The notes beneath the pieces were generated by a model. The model was not told where the DNA came from and made no database searches. It saw only the letters and a program-made list of their open reading frames with translations. The translations under genes and the position numbers were made by a program. A DNA stretch of 20,746 nucleotides from a virus, in the IMG/VR virus record IMGVR_UViG_3300025120_000712, positions 1 to 20,746 of that record; one strand, given 5' to 3'. Positions 7,383 to 13,929 of the stretch are shown here, piece after piece (position 1 is the stretch's first letter; each line of letters opens with the position of its first letter).

Positions 7383-7399
7383 ATATCTATATAGATATG
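7373..7399. promoter_or_regulatory. Two abutting palindromes, the second covering the first cargo start codon
   Basis: GTTATATAAC (7373-7382) is a perfect 10-bp palindrome. CATATCTATATAGATATG (7382-7399) is a perfect 18-bp palindrome sharing base 7382. The ATG of the first dioxygenase gene is its last three bases. As DNA it could be an operator; as RNA it could fold into a hairpin holding the start codon. Either role is inference, but the symmetry is exact. Confidence 0.5.
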
Positions 7400-8023
7400 A
7401 ATGTACAATGGAAATATTGGTATTTTGACAAAGCTCTTTCAAAAAAAGAATGTCATAAAATTATAAAACATAGTCTTTCTAAAAAAAATAGAACAGCAAG
7501 GACATTTGGTTTAAATAAAAAAAGATTATCCGGTAAAGAGATAAAAGATTTGAAAAAACGTAGAGATTCAAATATTATCTGGTTAAGGGATAAGTGGTTA
7601 ATTGATAGAATTAGACCTTATATAAACATAGCTAATTCCAACTCTGGTTGGAATTTTGAAATTAGTTCCATAGAAGATATTCAATTTACAATATATAAAA
7701 AAAATCAACATTATAACTATCATCAAGATAGCAGTTTTGTACCTTATGATCGTTCAGATAATATTCATCTTCATGGAAAAATTAGAAAATTGTCTATGAG
7801 TATTTGTTTAAGTGATCCTTCTGATTACAAAGGCGGTGATTTTAAAATACTTACCCATGATATAACCGACCCCACTAAATTAAAGGAAATTGAAGTTAAA
7901 GAATTAAAACCCATGGGATCAATTATTGTTTTTCCTTCAGATGAGTATCATTGTGTTACTCCAGTAACAAAAGGTACAAGATATTCTTTGGTAGTTTGGT
8001 GTGTAGGAAAGCCTTTTAGATAA
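7397..8023 (+). CDS. 2-oxoglutarate/Fe(II)-dependent dioxygenase, PKHD/prolyl-4-hydroxylase-like
   Basis: The 208-residue protein carries the iron-binding facial triad of the double-stranded beta-helix fold: H109-Q-D111 in YNYHQDSS and a distal H185 in DEYHCVTPV, with R195 (KGTRYSLV) as the likely 2-oxoglutarate carboxylate ligand. SMSICLSDPSDYKGGDF (133-149) matches the PKHD-type hydroxylase strand-and-loop. The family couples decarboxylation of 2-oxoglutarate to oxidation of a substrate, often hydroxylation of proline, other residues, or small molecules. It is the first gene of the AT-rich cassette, its start lies inside an 18-bp palindrome, and there is no Shine-Dalgarno sequence. It is coupled by TAATG to the sulfotransferase. 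Family call strong; substrate unknown. Confidence 0.85.
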   Translation: MNVQWKYWYFDKALSKKECHKIIKHSLSKKNRTARTFGLNKKRLSGKEIKDLKKRRDSNIIWLRDKWLIDRIRPYINIANSNSGWNFEISSIEDIQFTIYKKNQHYNYHQDSSFVPYDRSDNIHLHGKIRKLSMSICLSDPSDYKGGDFKILTHDITDPTKLKEIEVKELKPMGSIIVFPSDEYHCVTPVTKGTRYSLVVWCVGKPFR

Positions 8024-8763
8024 TGAAAAATATATATTTTTTAAGTGGATTACCAAGAGCTGGAAACACCTTATTTGGATATTTATTAAATCAAAATAAG
8101 GATATAACGGTAACAGCAAATTCTATATTACCAAGTATTTTATATTCTTTATATAAATTAAAATTTGAAGAAAACTATTTAAATTTTCCAGATAAAAAAT
8201 CTTTTGATAATATATATATAAATGTATTAAATAATTATTTTAAAGATTGGAAATCAAATAATATAATATCCAGAGGACCTTGGGGAACTGAAGCTAACTT
8301 ATTTTTGTTAAAAAATATTATAAAAAAACCTAAATTTATAATTTTATATAGACCAATACATGAATGTATAAATTCTTTTATAAGTATAAATAAAATTAAA
8401 AAAGAAAATATAAATAGTTATTCAACAGAATTAATGTCTCTAAATGGACCTATTGGTAAATCCTTATTATCTATCAAAAATATTCTAAAGAAAAAAGAAG
8501 ATTACTTAGTAATACATTACAAAGAATTAATTAAAAATCCTGAAAAAGAAATTAAAAAAGTATTTAAATATTTAGATATAAAATATGAAAAATTAAATTT
8601 TAATGTAAAAAAACAATTTCAGGCGAATGATATAAAATATGATGATTCTATTTTTGAACAACCTATACATGAGATACGTCTTGGTAAAGTTAAAATGTCA
8701 AAAACAAAAAATTATTTAAGTAAATTTTTAATACAAAAATGTAAGAATGAAGATTTATTTTAA
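8023..8763 (+). CDS. Sulfotransferase-family protein
   Basis: The 246-residue protein starts with a P-loop-like 5'-phosphosulfate-binding motif, FLSGLPRAGNTLFGYLLNQN (6-25), close to the family consensus SGLPRSGSTLL. The second cofactor motif is FIILYRPIHECINSF (105-119), with R110 and S118 at the positions that usually contact the 3'-phosphate of PAPS. A helical C-terminus with YLVIHYKELIKNPEKEI (155-171) fits the family end pattern of Y..L..nP......i. Such enzymes move sulfate from PAPS to hydroxyl or amino groups of glycans, lipids or proteins. It is TAATG-coupled on both sides to dioxygenase genes. It is very AT-rich. The family is well supported; the acceptor and actual donor are unknown. 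Confidence 0.85.
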   Translation: MKNIYFLSGLPRAGNTLFGYLLNQNKDITVTANSILPSILYSLYKLKFEENYLNFPDKKSFDNIYINVLNNYFKDWKSNNIISRGPWGTEANLFLLKNIIKKPKFIILYRPIHECINSFISINKIKKENINSYSTELMSLNGPIGKSLLSIKNILKKKEDYLVIHYKELIKNPEKEIKKVFKYLDIKYEKLNFNVKKQFQANDIKYDDSIFEQPIHEIRLGKVKMSKTKNYLSKFLIQKCKNEDLF

Positions 8764-9356
8764 TGAACAGTTTTAAAGAAAAAGGATATTATTTAGAAAA
8801 AAATATAATAAGTAATGATCTTTGTGTTTTTTTATATAATTATGTAAAACTAAAATATAAGGTTTTCAATACTTTATCAAAGCATGAGTATATATTTTTA
8901 AAGAACACTGATTGGGGAGCAAAAAGTGATCACATGATGAAAAATACTTTTTGTGCATATGGAGATTTAGCAATGGATAACTTATTAACTAGTATTAAAA
9001 GTAAAGTTGAAAATATTACTAAATTAAAATTAAACGAAAGTTATTCTTATTTAAGACTATATAAAAAAGGAGATACTTTATATAGACATTTAGATAGAAA
9101 AGAATGTGCAGTTTCGTTAACTTTGAATTTAGGAGGACATTGGCCTTTTTATTTTATTGATAAAAATAATATTCAAGTAAAGGCAAACATAGCACCTGGC
9201 AATGCTCTTCTATATGATGGTGTAAAATTAGTTCATTGGAGAGAAGAATTAAAAGAAAAAGAATGTGTTCAAGTTTTTCTTCATTATGTAAAAAAAAATA
9301 AAAATAAATTTGATAGTAGGATTCATTTAGGTTTACCAAAAATTTTTGCAAATTAA
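8763..9356 (+). CDS. 2OG-Fe(II) dioxygenase-like protein, second type in the cassette
   Basis: The 197-residue protein contains YLRLYKKGDTLYRHLDRKEC (96-115), giving H109 and D111, then VSLTLNLGGHWPFYF (117-131), and a distal histidine in LVHWREELK (156-164, H158) followed by VQVFLHYV. The RH.DR..C..S.TLNLGG..WP....HWRE pattern is a recognisable subgroup of marine-phage 2-oxoglutarate/iron oxygenases and differs clearly from the PKHD-type gene at 7397. IAPGNALLYDG (143-153) is the usual strand before the distal histidine. It begins in a TAATG overlap and has no Shine-Dalgarno sequence. Iron ligands are intact, so activity is likely; the substrate is unknown. Confidence 0.8.
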   Translation: MNSFKEKGYYLEKNIISNDLCVFLYNYVKLKYKVFNTLSKHEYIFLKNTDWGAKSDHMMKNTFCAYGDLAMDNLLTSIKSKVENITKLKLNESYSYLRLYKKGDTLYRHLDRKECAVSLTLNLGGHWPFYFIDKNNIQVKANIAPGNALLYDGVKLVHWREELKEKECVQVFLHYVKKNKNKFDSRIHLGLPKIFAN

Positions 9357-9357
9357 A

Positions 9358-9963
9358 ATGATAAAAATTATTCCTAATATTATAAATAAAAAAGAACAAA
9401 ATTTATTAAATAAAAAAATACAAGATAATAATTTCCCTTGGTATTATTATGATAATGTTATTGAAGGAAGAGATAATAATTATAAAAAATATAAAAACAT
9501 AACTGAGACATACGCTTGGGTACATTCTTTATTTTTATTACCTAACGGTGTAAACTCTAGTTACTTTGATGATTTTAAAATCATTCTTTCTGAATTTGAA
9601 AAAAAAGAAAAAATAAAAATAAAAGAACTACTAAGAATAAGAATAAGAAAAACCTTTTATTGTAAAGGACACAATTTAAAAAAATATAATTTTCCTCATG
9701 TAGATTTATGTAATTTTAGTAATTATAAATCTTTACTTTATTATTTTGAAGACTCAGATGGAGATACCATATTTTTCAAAGAGAGATATAATAAACGAAA
9801 AAAATTTGATTTAACTAACTTAACTATTGATAAAAGAAATACACCAGTTAAAGGAAATGCAGTTTATTTTGATGGCGACATATTTCATGCAGGTAACTGT
9901 CCTGTTAATTACAATACAAGAACTGTTTTAAATTTTGATTTTAAAATAAATGAAAGTGTATAA
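9358..9963 (+). CDS. 2OG-Fe(II) dioxygenase-like protein, FPWYY/DSDGDT type
   Basis: I start this 201-residue protein at the ATG at 9358, just after the previous stop; an in-frame TTG at 9346 would add four residues but is less likely. Iron ligands are H114 and D116 in FPHVDLC and H177 in DIFHAGN, with R188 in NTRTVLNFDF as the probable 2-oxoglutarate ligand. The strand SLLYYFEDSDGDTIFF (125-140) and the N-terminal DNNFPWYYY (23-31) are features I recall from marine cyanophage oxygenases. It overlaps the next gene by 14 bases. The N-terminal FPWY block is shared with the following gene, suggesting an old tandem duplication. The substrate is unknown. Confidence 0.8.
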   Translation: MIKIIPNIINKKEQNLLNKKIQDNNFPWYYYDNVIEGRDNNYKKYKNITETYAWVHSLFLLPNGVNSSYFDDFKIILSEFEKKEKIKIKELLRIRIRKTFYCKGHNLKKYNFPHVDLCNFSNYKSLLYYFEDSDGDTIFFKERYNKRKKFDLTNLTIDKRNTPVKGNAVYFDGDIFHAGNCPVNYNTRTVLNFDFKINESV

Positions 9964-10426
9964 AAATTTTTTAGAAAAAAAACTTTTAAAAAAAATTCAA
10001 GACAGAGTTTTTTCACAAGATTTCCCTTGGTATTGGAGGAACAATATGGTTTATAATAATAAAGACCATTATTGGTTTAATCATGCTTTTTTTAATAATA
10101 AAAAAATACTATCTCCTCATTATAAGGAATGGATTGTTCCTATTATAAAGAAACTTAAATTTAAAGAATTAATAGAAGCAAGATGTAATATGATGACTAA
10201 AGAAAATTTTTCCTACACATCAGAATTACATATAGATTATGATATTAAGAATGGTAAGACTGCTATATTATATCTAAATACATGTAATGGAGGTACCTAT
10301 ATAAAAGAAAAAATGATAAATTCTGAAGAAAATAAAATTATTATTTTTCCCTGCAAAACTTTACATAGAGGTGTAAGTCAAACAGATGTAGATAGAAGAG
10401 CAATAATAAATATTAATTATATATAG
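9950..10426 (+). CDS. 2OG-Fe(II) dioxygenase-like protein, compact FPWYW type
   Basis: The 158-residue protein starts MKVYKNFLEKKLLKKIQDRV and carries DFPWYWRN (24-31). Iron ligands are H94 and D96 in SELHIDYD and H139 in KTLHRGV, with R149 or R150 in VDRRAIININY as the likely cofactor ligand. TAILYLNTCNGGTYIKEK (104-121) is the expected strand pair before the distal histidine. The protein is short for the fold, a minimal double-stranded beta helix, but all key residues are present. It overlaps the preceding gene by 14 bases and lacks a Shine-Dalgarno sequence. Relationship to the gene at 9358 is suggested by the shared N-terminal motif. Substrate unknown. Confidence 0.78.
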   Translation: MKVYKNFLEKKLLKKIQDRVFSQDFPWYWRNNMVYNNKDHYWFNHAFFNNKKILSPHYKEWIVPIIKKLKFKELIEARCNMMTKENFSYTSELHIDYDIKNGKTAILYLNTCNGGTYIKEKMINSEENKIIIFPCKTLHRGVSQTDVDRRAIININYI

Positions 10427-10428
10427 AA

Positions 10429-10527
10429 ATGAAATTTACTTATTATTACATTAATAATTACTTAACTAAAACTGAAATTAAAAAGGTAAATAAAGAATTT
10501 AATAAAACAGGCCCATGGTGGAAATAG
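10429..10527 (+). pseudogene. Probable remnant: N-terminal piece of another FPWYW-type dioxygenase
   Basis: An ATG two bases after the previous stop opens a 32-residue frame, MKFTYYYINNYLTKTEIKKV followed by NKEFNKTGPWWK, ending in TAG at 10525-10527. Its order of features (a short beta start, N-[YF]-L, a charged helix, then PWW) mirrors the N-termini of the genes at 9950 and 9358 (NFL...FPWYW). Nothing resembling the catalytic core follows in this frame. The next gene starts inside its last 13 bases and has its own complete N-terminus. The simplest reading is a deleted third copy; a short leader peptide coupling translation of the next gene is an alternative. Confidence 0.5.
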
Positions 10528-10991
10528 AAAACTTTATTTCTAATAAAGAAGCAAATTACTTTATAAATTTTCATAAGAAAAATTTTAATTTAAATAATCA
10601 TTTTTGTATAAAACATAGAGAAACAGAAATCATACAATGTAATTTAATATTAAATAATACTAAGATTAAAAAAATGAATAACCTCTTAAATAAATTTGTT
10701 AAAAAAATAAATAAAAAATATGAAATAAATTATTTTCAAATAGTAAAATGGCCAACTTATGGGTTTCAACTAAAACATGTAGATTTTGATATACACCCAT
10801 ATACTAGTATATTATATTTAAATGATGATTTTGAGGGTGGTAAAACTATAGTAGAAGATAAAATTGTCGAACTTAAAAAATGTAAATTAATAGCTTTTAA
10901 TGGGGATAAAATAGAGCACGAAGTTAATAAAATTACCAAGGGAATAAGGTACACCATGCCTTGTTGGTATAAATTAAAAAGTGAAATTTGA
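10515..10991 (+). CDS. 2OG-Fe(II) dioxygenase-like protein, prolyl-4-hydroxylase-like type
   Basis: The 158-residue protein begins MVEIENFISNKEANYFINFH, the usual helix start of prolyl-4-hydroxylase-like oxygenases. The iron ligands are H88 and D90 in FQLKHVDFD and H135 in KIEHEVNKI, with R145 in KGIRYTMPCW as the likely 2-oxoglutarate ligand. SILYLNDDFEGGKTIVEDK (98-116) matches the conserved strand and EGG loop. An in-frame stop upstream limits the start to about 10515. It overlaps the 3' end of the remnant frame upstream and the GTG start of the next gene. It is distinct in sequence from the other four oxygenases. Substrate unknown. Confidence 0.82.
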   Translation: MVEIENFISNKEANYFINFHKKNFNLNNHFCIKHRETEIIQCNLILNNTKIKKMNNLLNKFVKKINKKYEINYFQIVKWPTYGFQLKHVDFDIHPYTSILYLNDDFEGGKTIVEDKIVELKKCKLIAFNGDKIEHEVNKITKGIRYTMPCWYKLKSEI

Positions 10992-11298
10992 AAATAAATT
11001 AGAAAATATAGAATATCCTTCTAAAAAAGAATCTTGGGATATAGCAGGAATTATAAAAGGTCAAAATCGTTTTTACAAATTTGATACAAGACCTATACAA
11101 AAAACTAAAGAAGGTAAAATAGGTAAATATGGTTCCTTTAATACTAAAGCAGATAAAATAGTATTTGAATCTAAACAACAATGGATAATAGTTGATATTG
11201 AAGAACTTCACACTTATTTAAAAGAAAATAAACTAAAAGAGGTACATTTACAAGATTTGCTATCTAAGCTAGAGTGGAATATAATACTACCAAAATAG
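10981..11298 (+). CDS. Unknown conserved-looking protein at the end of the cargo cassette
   Basis: The 105-residue frame starts at a GTG (10981) that overlaps the end of the last dioxygenase gene by 11 bases. It contains WDIAGIIKGQNRFYKFDTRP (19-38), then GKYGSFNTKADKIVFES and QWIIVDIEELHTYLKENKLK (67-86), and ends LEWNIILPK. The mixture of beta-type and helical segments looks like a small folded domain. I recall similar QWIIVD.EELH sequences in marine phages without a function. No catalytic triad is visible. It might be an accessory to the oxygenases or independent. There is no ribosome binding site, so translation probably follows from the upstream gene. Confidence 0.6.
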   Translation: MKFENKLENIEYPSKKESWDIAGIIKGQNRFYKFDTRPIQKTKEGKIGKYGSFNTKADKIVFESKQQWIIVDIEELHTYLKENKLKEVHLQDLLSKLEWNIILPK

Positions 11299-11305
11299 CC
11301 TAATC

Positions 11306-11334
11306 TTTATAGATATACGCTTATAGTGTATAAT
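11306..11334 (+). promoter_or_regulatory. Candidate sigma-70-like promoter giving a leaderless tail-hub transcript
   Basis: TATAAT at 11329-11334 is a perfect -10 box, and TTTATA at 11306-11311 is a weak -35 at 17-base spacing. The expected start of transcription, about seven bases after the -10 box, coincides with the ATG at 11341. The inverted repeat TTATA-GTG-TATAA (11321-11333) overlaps the -10 box. Confidence 0.4.
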
Positions 11335-11340
11335 CCAAGC

Positions 11341-13260
11341 ATGTCATTACAAAAAGTAAACTTTCAACCAGGTTTTAATAAACAAGCATCGGACTCAGGG
11401 GCTGAAAACCAATGGGTAGATGGTGATTTTGTAAGATTCAGATATGGAATGCCTGAAAAAATTGGCGGTTGGACAGAAATTATGGACAAGAAACTTGTAG
11501 GAGCGGGCCGTGCTTCACATACTTGGGCTGATTTAGATGGTAGAAAATTCTTAGCTATCGGTACAAACAAAATTTTATACATTTACAATGGGGATGACTA
11601 CTATGACATTACACCTTTTGATGCAAATTTAGCAAGAACCGGATGTGACATCACTACAACTAATGGTTCAACAACGGTTACAATTACAACGCCCACGGCT
11701 CACGACCTAGAGCCAGGTGATCTTTTAACTTTTGACAATGCCGGATCATTTACAGGTGGTCAAACAAGTTATACAGCTACTGACTTTGATGATGTTTTAT
11801 TTGAAGTACAACTAGCACCTACTACTTCAACCTTTACAATTTTAATGCCTACTGCTGAAACAGGAACAGGCGCAACAAATGATGGTACTCTTGATAGTAA
11901 ACCTTACTATAAAATAGGACCCTTACAACAAGCCTTTGGTTATGGCTTTGGTACAGGTTTATACGGAGCTTCTACTTGGGGTACACCAAGAACTACTTCA
12001 AATGCGATACTAGATCCAGCTTCATGGTCTTTAGATAATTATGGTGAATTATTAATTGCAACTATCAAAAACGGAGCTACTTTCTCATGGGATCCGGACG
12101 GAGGATCAGGAATAGCAGCTAGAGCAACTATACTATCTGGAGCACCAACAAGATCTGTTATGAGTATAGTATCTGATAGAGACAGGCATTTAATTATTTT
12201 AGGAACTGAAACAACTATAGGTTCAGCATCAACACAGGATAAAATGTTTATTAGATTCTCAGATCAAGAATCTTTAACAGACTATACTGCAACCTCAGTT
12301 AACACTGCGGGTTCATTTAGAATAGATAGTGGTACCAAAATTGTAGGTGCTGCAAAAGCAAAAGATTACATATTAATTTTAACAGATACTTCTGCGTACC
12401 TTATGCAGTTTGTAGGGCCTCCTTTTACCTTTAGTATTAGACAAGTAGGTTCAAACTGTGGATGTGTCGGACAACATTCAATAGTATATGCTAATGGAGC
12501 TGTTTACTGGATTTCAGATTCAGGTGGTTTCTTTATGTTTGATGGTACTGTTAAAGCTTTGCCATCGCTAGTAGAAGACTTTGTATTTCAAACTAATGAT
12601 AATGCACCAGGTTTTAATTTTGCTAATGGTTCAGAAATAACTTATGCAGCCCACAATTCTTTATTTTCAGAGATTTCTTGGTTTTACGCATCCTCTACTT
12701 CAAGCTATATAGATAGACAAGTAACTTTTAATTATGCAGAACAAACTTGGACTACAAGTTCATTAGCTAGAACAACTTTTACTGACACTCACTTATTTGA
12801 TCAACCTATCGCTACAGAGTTTGATGTTAATTTTACACCTACAACACCAACAGTTCAGGGGGTATCGAACGGTGCAAGTAGAGTATTTAATCATGAAATA
12901 GGGACTAACCAAGTACTAGCGGATGGCACAACCACAGCTGTTCCTGCATTCATAACTTCAGGAGATTTTGATTTAGATGCTCAGGGTGACGGAGAATACT
13001 TTATAAAGCTTAGAAGATTTATACCTGATTTTAAATATATTAATGGTAATGCAAAAATTACAATAACAACTAGAGACTATCCTGCACAAACACAAGGAAG
13101 CTCTCCACTAGGGCCCTTTACAATTAACTCATCTACGAATAAAGTAGACACAAGAGCAAGAGCAAGACTTGCTGCAGTTAAAGTAGAAAATGATGGTTTA
13201 AATGAAAGTTGGAGATTTGGTCAATTTAGATTTGACATACAACCTGATGGAAGAAGATAA
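11341..13260 (+). CDS. Large tail hub/nozzle-like protein (P22 gp10-like or T7 gp12-like)
   Basis: I start this 639-residue protein at ATG 11341 (MSLQKVNFQPGFNKQAS); a GTG at 11326 would add five residues but lies over the -10 box. The N-terminus, with WVDGDFVRFRYGMPEKIGGW (about 26-45), is a familiar opening of marine-phage tail proteins. The body is beta-rich with repeated strand-turn patterns (FLAIGTNKILYIYNGDDYY; HLIILGTETTIG; NGAVYWISDSGGFFMFDG), consistent with a propeller-like tail nozzle. The end has a beta region with NAKITITTRDYPAQTQG and RFGQFRFDIQPDGRR. Such proteins extend the tail tube and retain packaged DNA. It resumes the structural operon after the cargo cassette. Family inferred from pattern, size and position. 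Confidence 0.6.
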   Translation: MSLQKVNFQPGFNKQASDSGAENQWVDGDFVRFRYGMPEKIGGWTEIMDKKLVGAGRASHTWADLDGRKFLAIGTNKILYIYNGDDYYDITPFDANLARTGCDITTTNGSTTVTITTPTAHDLEPGDLLTFDNAGSFTGGQTSYTATDFDDVLFEVQLAPTTSTFTILMPTAETGTGATNDGTLDSKPYYKIGPLQQAFGYGFGTGLYGASTWGTPRTTSNAILDPASWSLDNYGELLIATIKNGATFSWDPDGGSGIAARATILSGAPTRSVMSIVSDRDRHLIILGTETTIGSASTQDKMFIRFSDQESLTDYTATSVNTAGSFRIDSGTKIVGAAKAKDYILILTDTSAYLMQFVGPPFTFSIRQVGSNCGCVGQHSIVYANGAVYWISDSGGFFMFDGTVKALPSLVEDFVFQTNDNAPGFNFANGSEITYAAHNSLFSEISWFYASSTSSYIDRQVTFNYAEQTWTTSSLARTTFTDTHLFDQPIATEFDVNFTPTTPTVQGVSNGASRVFNHEIGTNQVLADGTTTAVPAFITSGDFDLDAQGDGEYFIKLRRFIPDFKYINGNAKITITTRDYPAQTQGSSPLGPFTINSSTNKVDTRARARLAAVKVENDGLNESWRFGQFRFDIQPDGRR

Positions 13261-13424
13261 TGGCTAAAGTACAAGTATTTTTACCGGAACCACCACAGGA
13301 GTTTAACACAGAAACTTTCAGACAAATAAATGCAGCTATTGAGACTTTACAAAATCAATTAAACACTTCTTATCAAGAAGAACAAAAAAATGAACAAAAC
13401 ACATTTAACTATTTCATGTCATGA
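13260..13424 (+). CDS. Small protein of 54 residues, tail-region, unknown function
   Basis: The frame starts in TAATG at 13260 and ends with TGA at 13422-13424. The product, starting MAKVQVFLPEPPQEFNTETF, continues with a predicted amphipathic helix (RQINAAIETLQNQLNTSYQE) and a glutamine- and asparagine-rich end. The helix has heptad-like spacing, so a coiled-coil or spike-like role is possible. It is linked by a four-base ATGA overlap to the next gene. I have seen this N-terminal pattern in marine phages near the tail-hub gene, without a function. Confidence 0.65.
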   Translation: MAKVQVFLPEPPQEFNTETFRQINAAIETLQNQLNTSYQEEQKNEQNTFNYFMS

Positions 13425-13756
13425 CAATAAGATATAAAAGCGAAACATTTGATTTAACTACGACTAACATCACAACAGTTTTAACCTGTCCTGCAGATGC
13501 GACTATTATTATTAAAAATGTACAAGCAGTTCACGATACTGCAAGTGGTATAGATACAGATTTATTTATAACAAAATCAGGAGCTTCTCGTGTTCAAATA
13601 GGCCACATTAGTTTAAACAAAGCTACTGATAATCTAATTAAGGAATCACTAAACTTAGAAGCAAGTGATGTCCTTGAAATGCAAGCAGATACAGCTAACG
13701 AGATTACAGGCGCTATAAGTTATGCTTTAATAGATAGATCGCAGGAAAATGGCTAG
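13421..13756 (+). CDS. Beta-rich small structural protein
   Basis: The 111-residue protein starts MTIRYKSETFDLTTTNITTV and contains ATIIIKNVQAVHDTA, DLFITKSGASRVQIGHI and SDVLEMQADTANEITGAISY. Alternating hydrophobic strands and absence of enzymatic motifs suggest a beta-sandwich virion protein; short proteins of this pattern are common in phage tail regions. The start overlaps the previous stop (ATGA), and the gene ends over the start of the next small gene. Virion role is inferred from fold type and context. Confidence 0.6.
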   Translation: MTIRYKSETFDLTTTNITTVLTCPADATIIIKNVQAVHDTASGIDTDLFITKSGASRVQIGHISLNKATDNLIKESLNLEASDVLEMQADTANEITGAISYALIDRSQENG

Positions 13757-13886
13757 GAAGTTTAAAGATTTTATTACAAGAGATAAACCTAAAAAAAGAG
13801 GTCCTCGAAAACATAAGAAGTCTTTAAACAAAGGTGAGAAGAGACAGAAACGTACTAAACGTTATAAAGGCCAGGGAAAGGGCTAG
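13749..13886 (+). CDS. Very basic 45-residue protein, unknown function
   Basis: The ATG at 13749 lies inside the end of the previous gene, and the frame ends with TAG at 13884-13886. The product begins MARKFKDFITRDKPKKRGPR and continues with lysine- and arginine-rich sequence to GQGKG. About half the residues are basic, so nucleic-acid binding is plausible but not shown. I recall similar short basic proteins in pelagiphage-type genomes at this place. The GGAAA just upstream is a weak ribosome binding site. Confidence 0.6.
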   Translation: MARKFKDFITRDKPKKRGPRKHKKSLNKGEKRQKRTKRYKGQGKG

Positions 13887-13929
13887 ACAAAAAAATTTAA
13901 TAAAGTTATAACAAATAAGGAAAAAAATA

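Larger units (their letters stand above)
7382..11316. other. AT-rich accessory (cargo) block inserted in the structural operon
   Basis: The block holds five dioxygenase-like genes, one sulfotransferase, a remnant and an unknown, between fibre and tail-hub genes. Hand counts on sample 60-base lines give 9 G+C at 8581-8640 and 4 at 9361-9420, against 19 at 12001-12060 and 31 at 18001-18060. Genes in the block lack Shine-Dalgarno sequences, unlike most flanking genes. These signs support a separately acquired unit; no mobility gene is present. Confidence 0.6.
7387..11316. repeat. Near-identical 12-bp direct repeats at the two edges of the cargo cassette
   Basis: CTATATAGATAT at 7387-7398 and CTTTATAGATAT at 11305-11316 differ at one position and bracket the AT-rich gene block almost exactly. 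They could be relics of the recombination that brought the block in. In such AT-rich sequence a chance match cannot be excluded, and no integrase or transposase is present. Confidence 0.3.

Noticed and set aside
9346-9357. TTG start for the third dioxygenase
   Set aside because: ATG 9358, directly after the previous stop, is the more natural start and gives a conventional N-terminus.
10429-10991. Programmed frameshift joining the 32-residue frame to the next dioxygenase
   Set aside because: The downstream protein has its own complete N-terminal helix, and no classic slippery heptamer or downstream structure is evident at the overlap.
7382-11316. Transposon or integron as the vehicle for the cargo block
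   Set aside because: No transposase, integrase or terminal inverted repeats were seen; only short direct repeats, which could be chance.
11326-11340. GTG start adding five residues to the tail-hub protein
   Set aside because: The added codons coincide with a perfect TATAAT box, and ATG 11341 gives the familiar MSLQKVNFQPGFN start.
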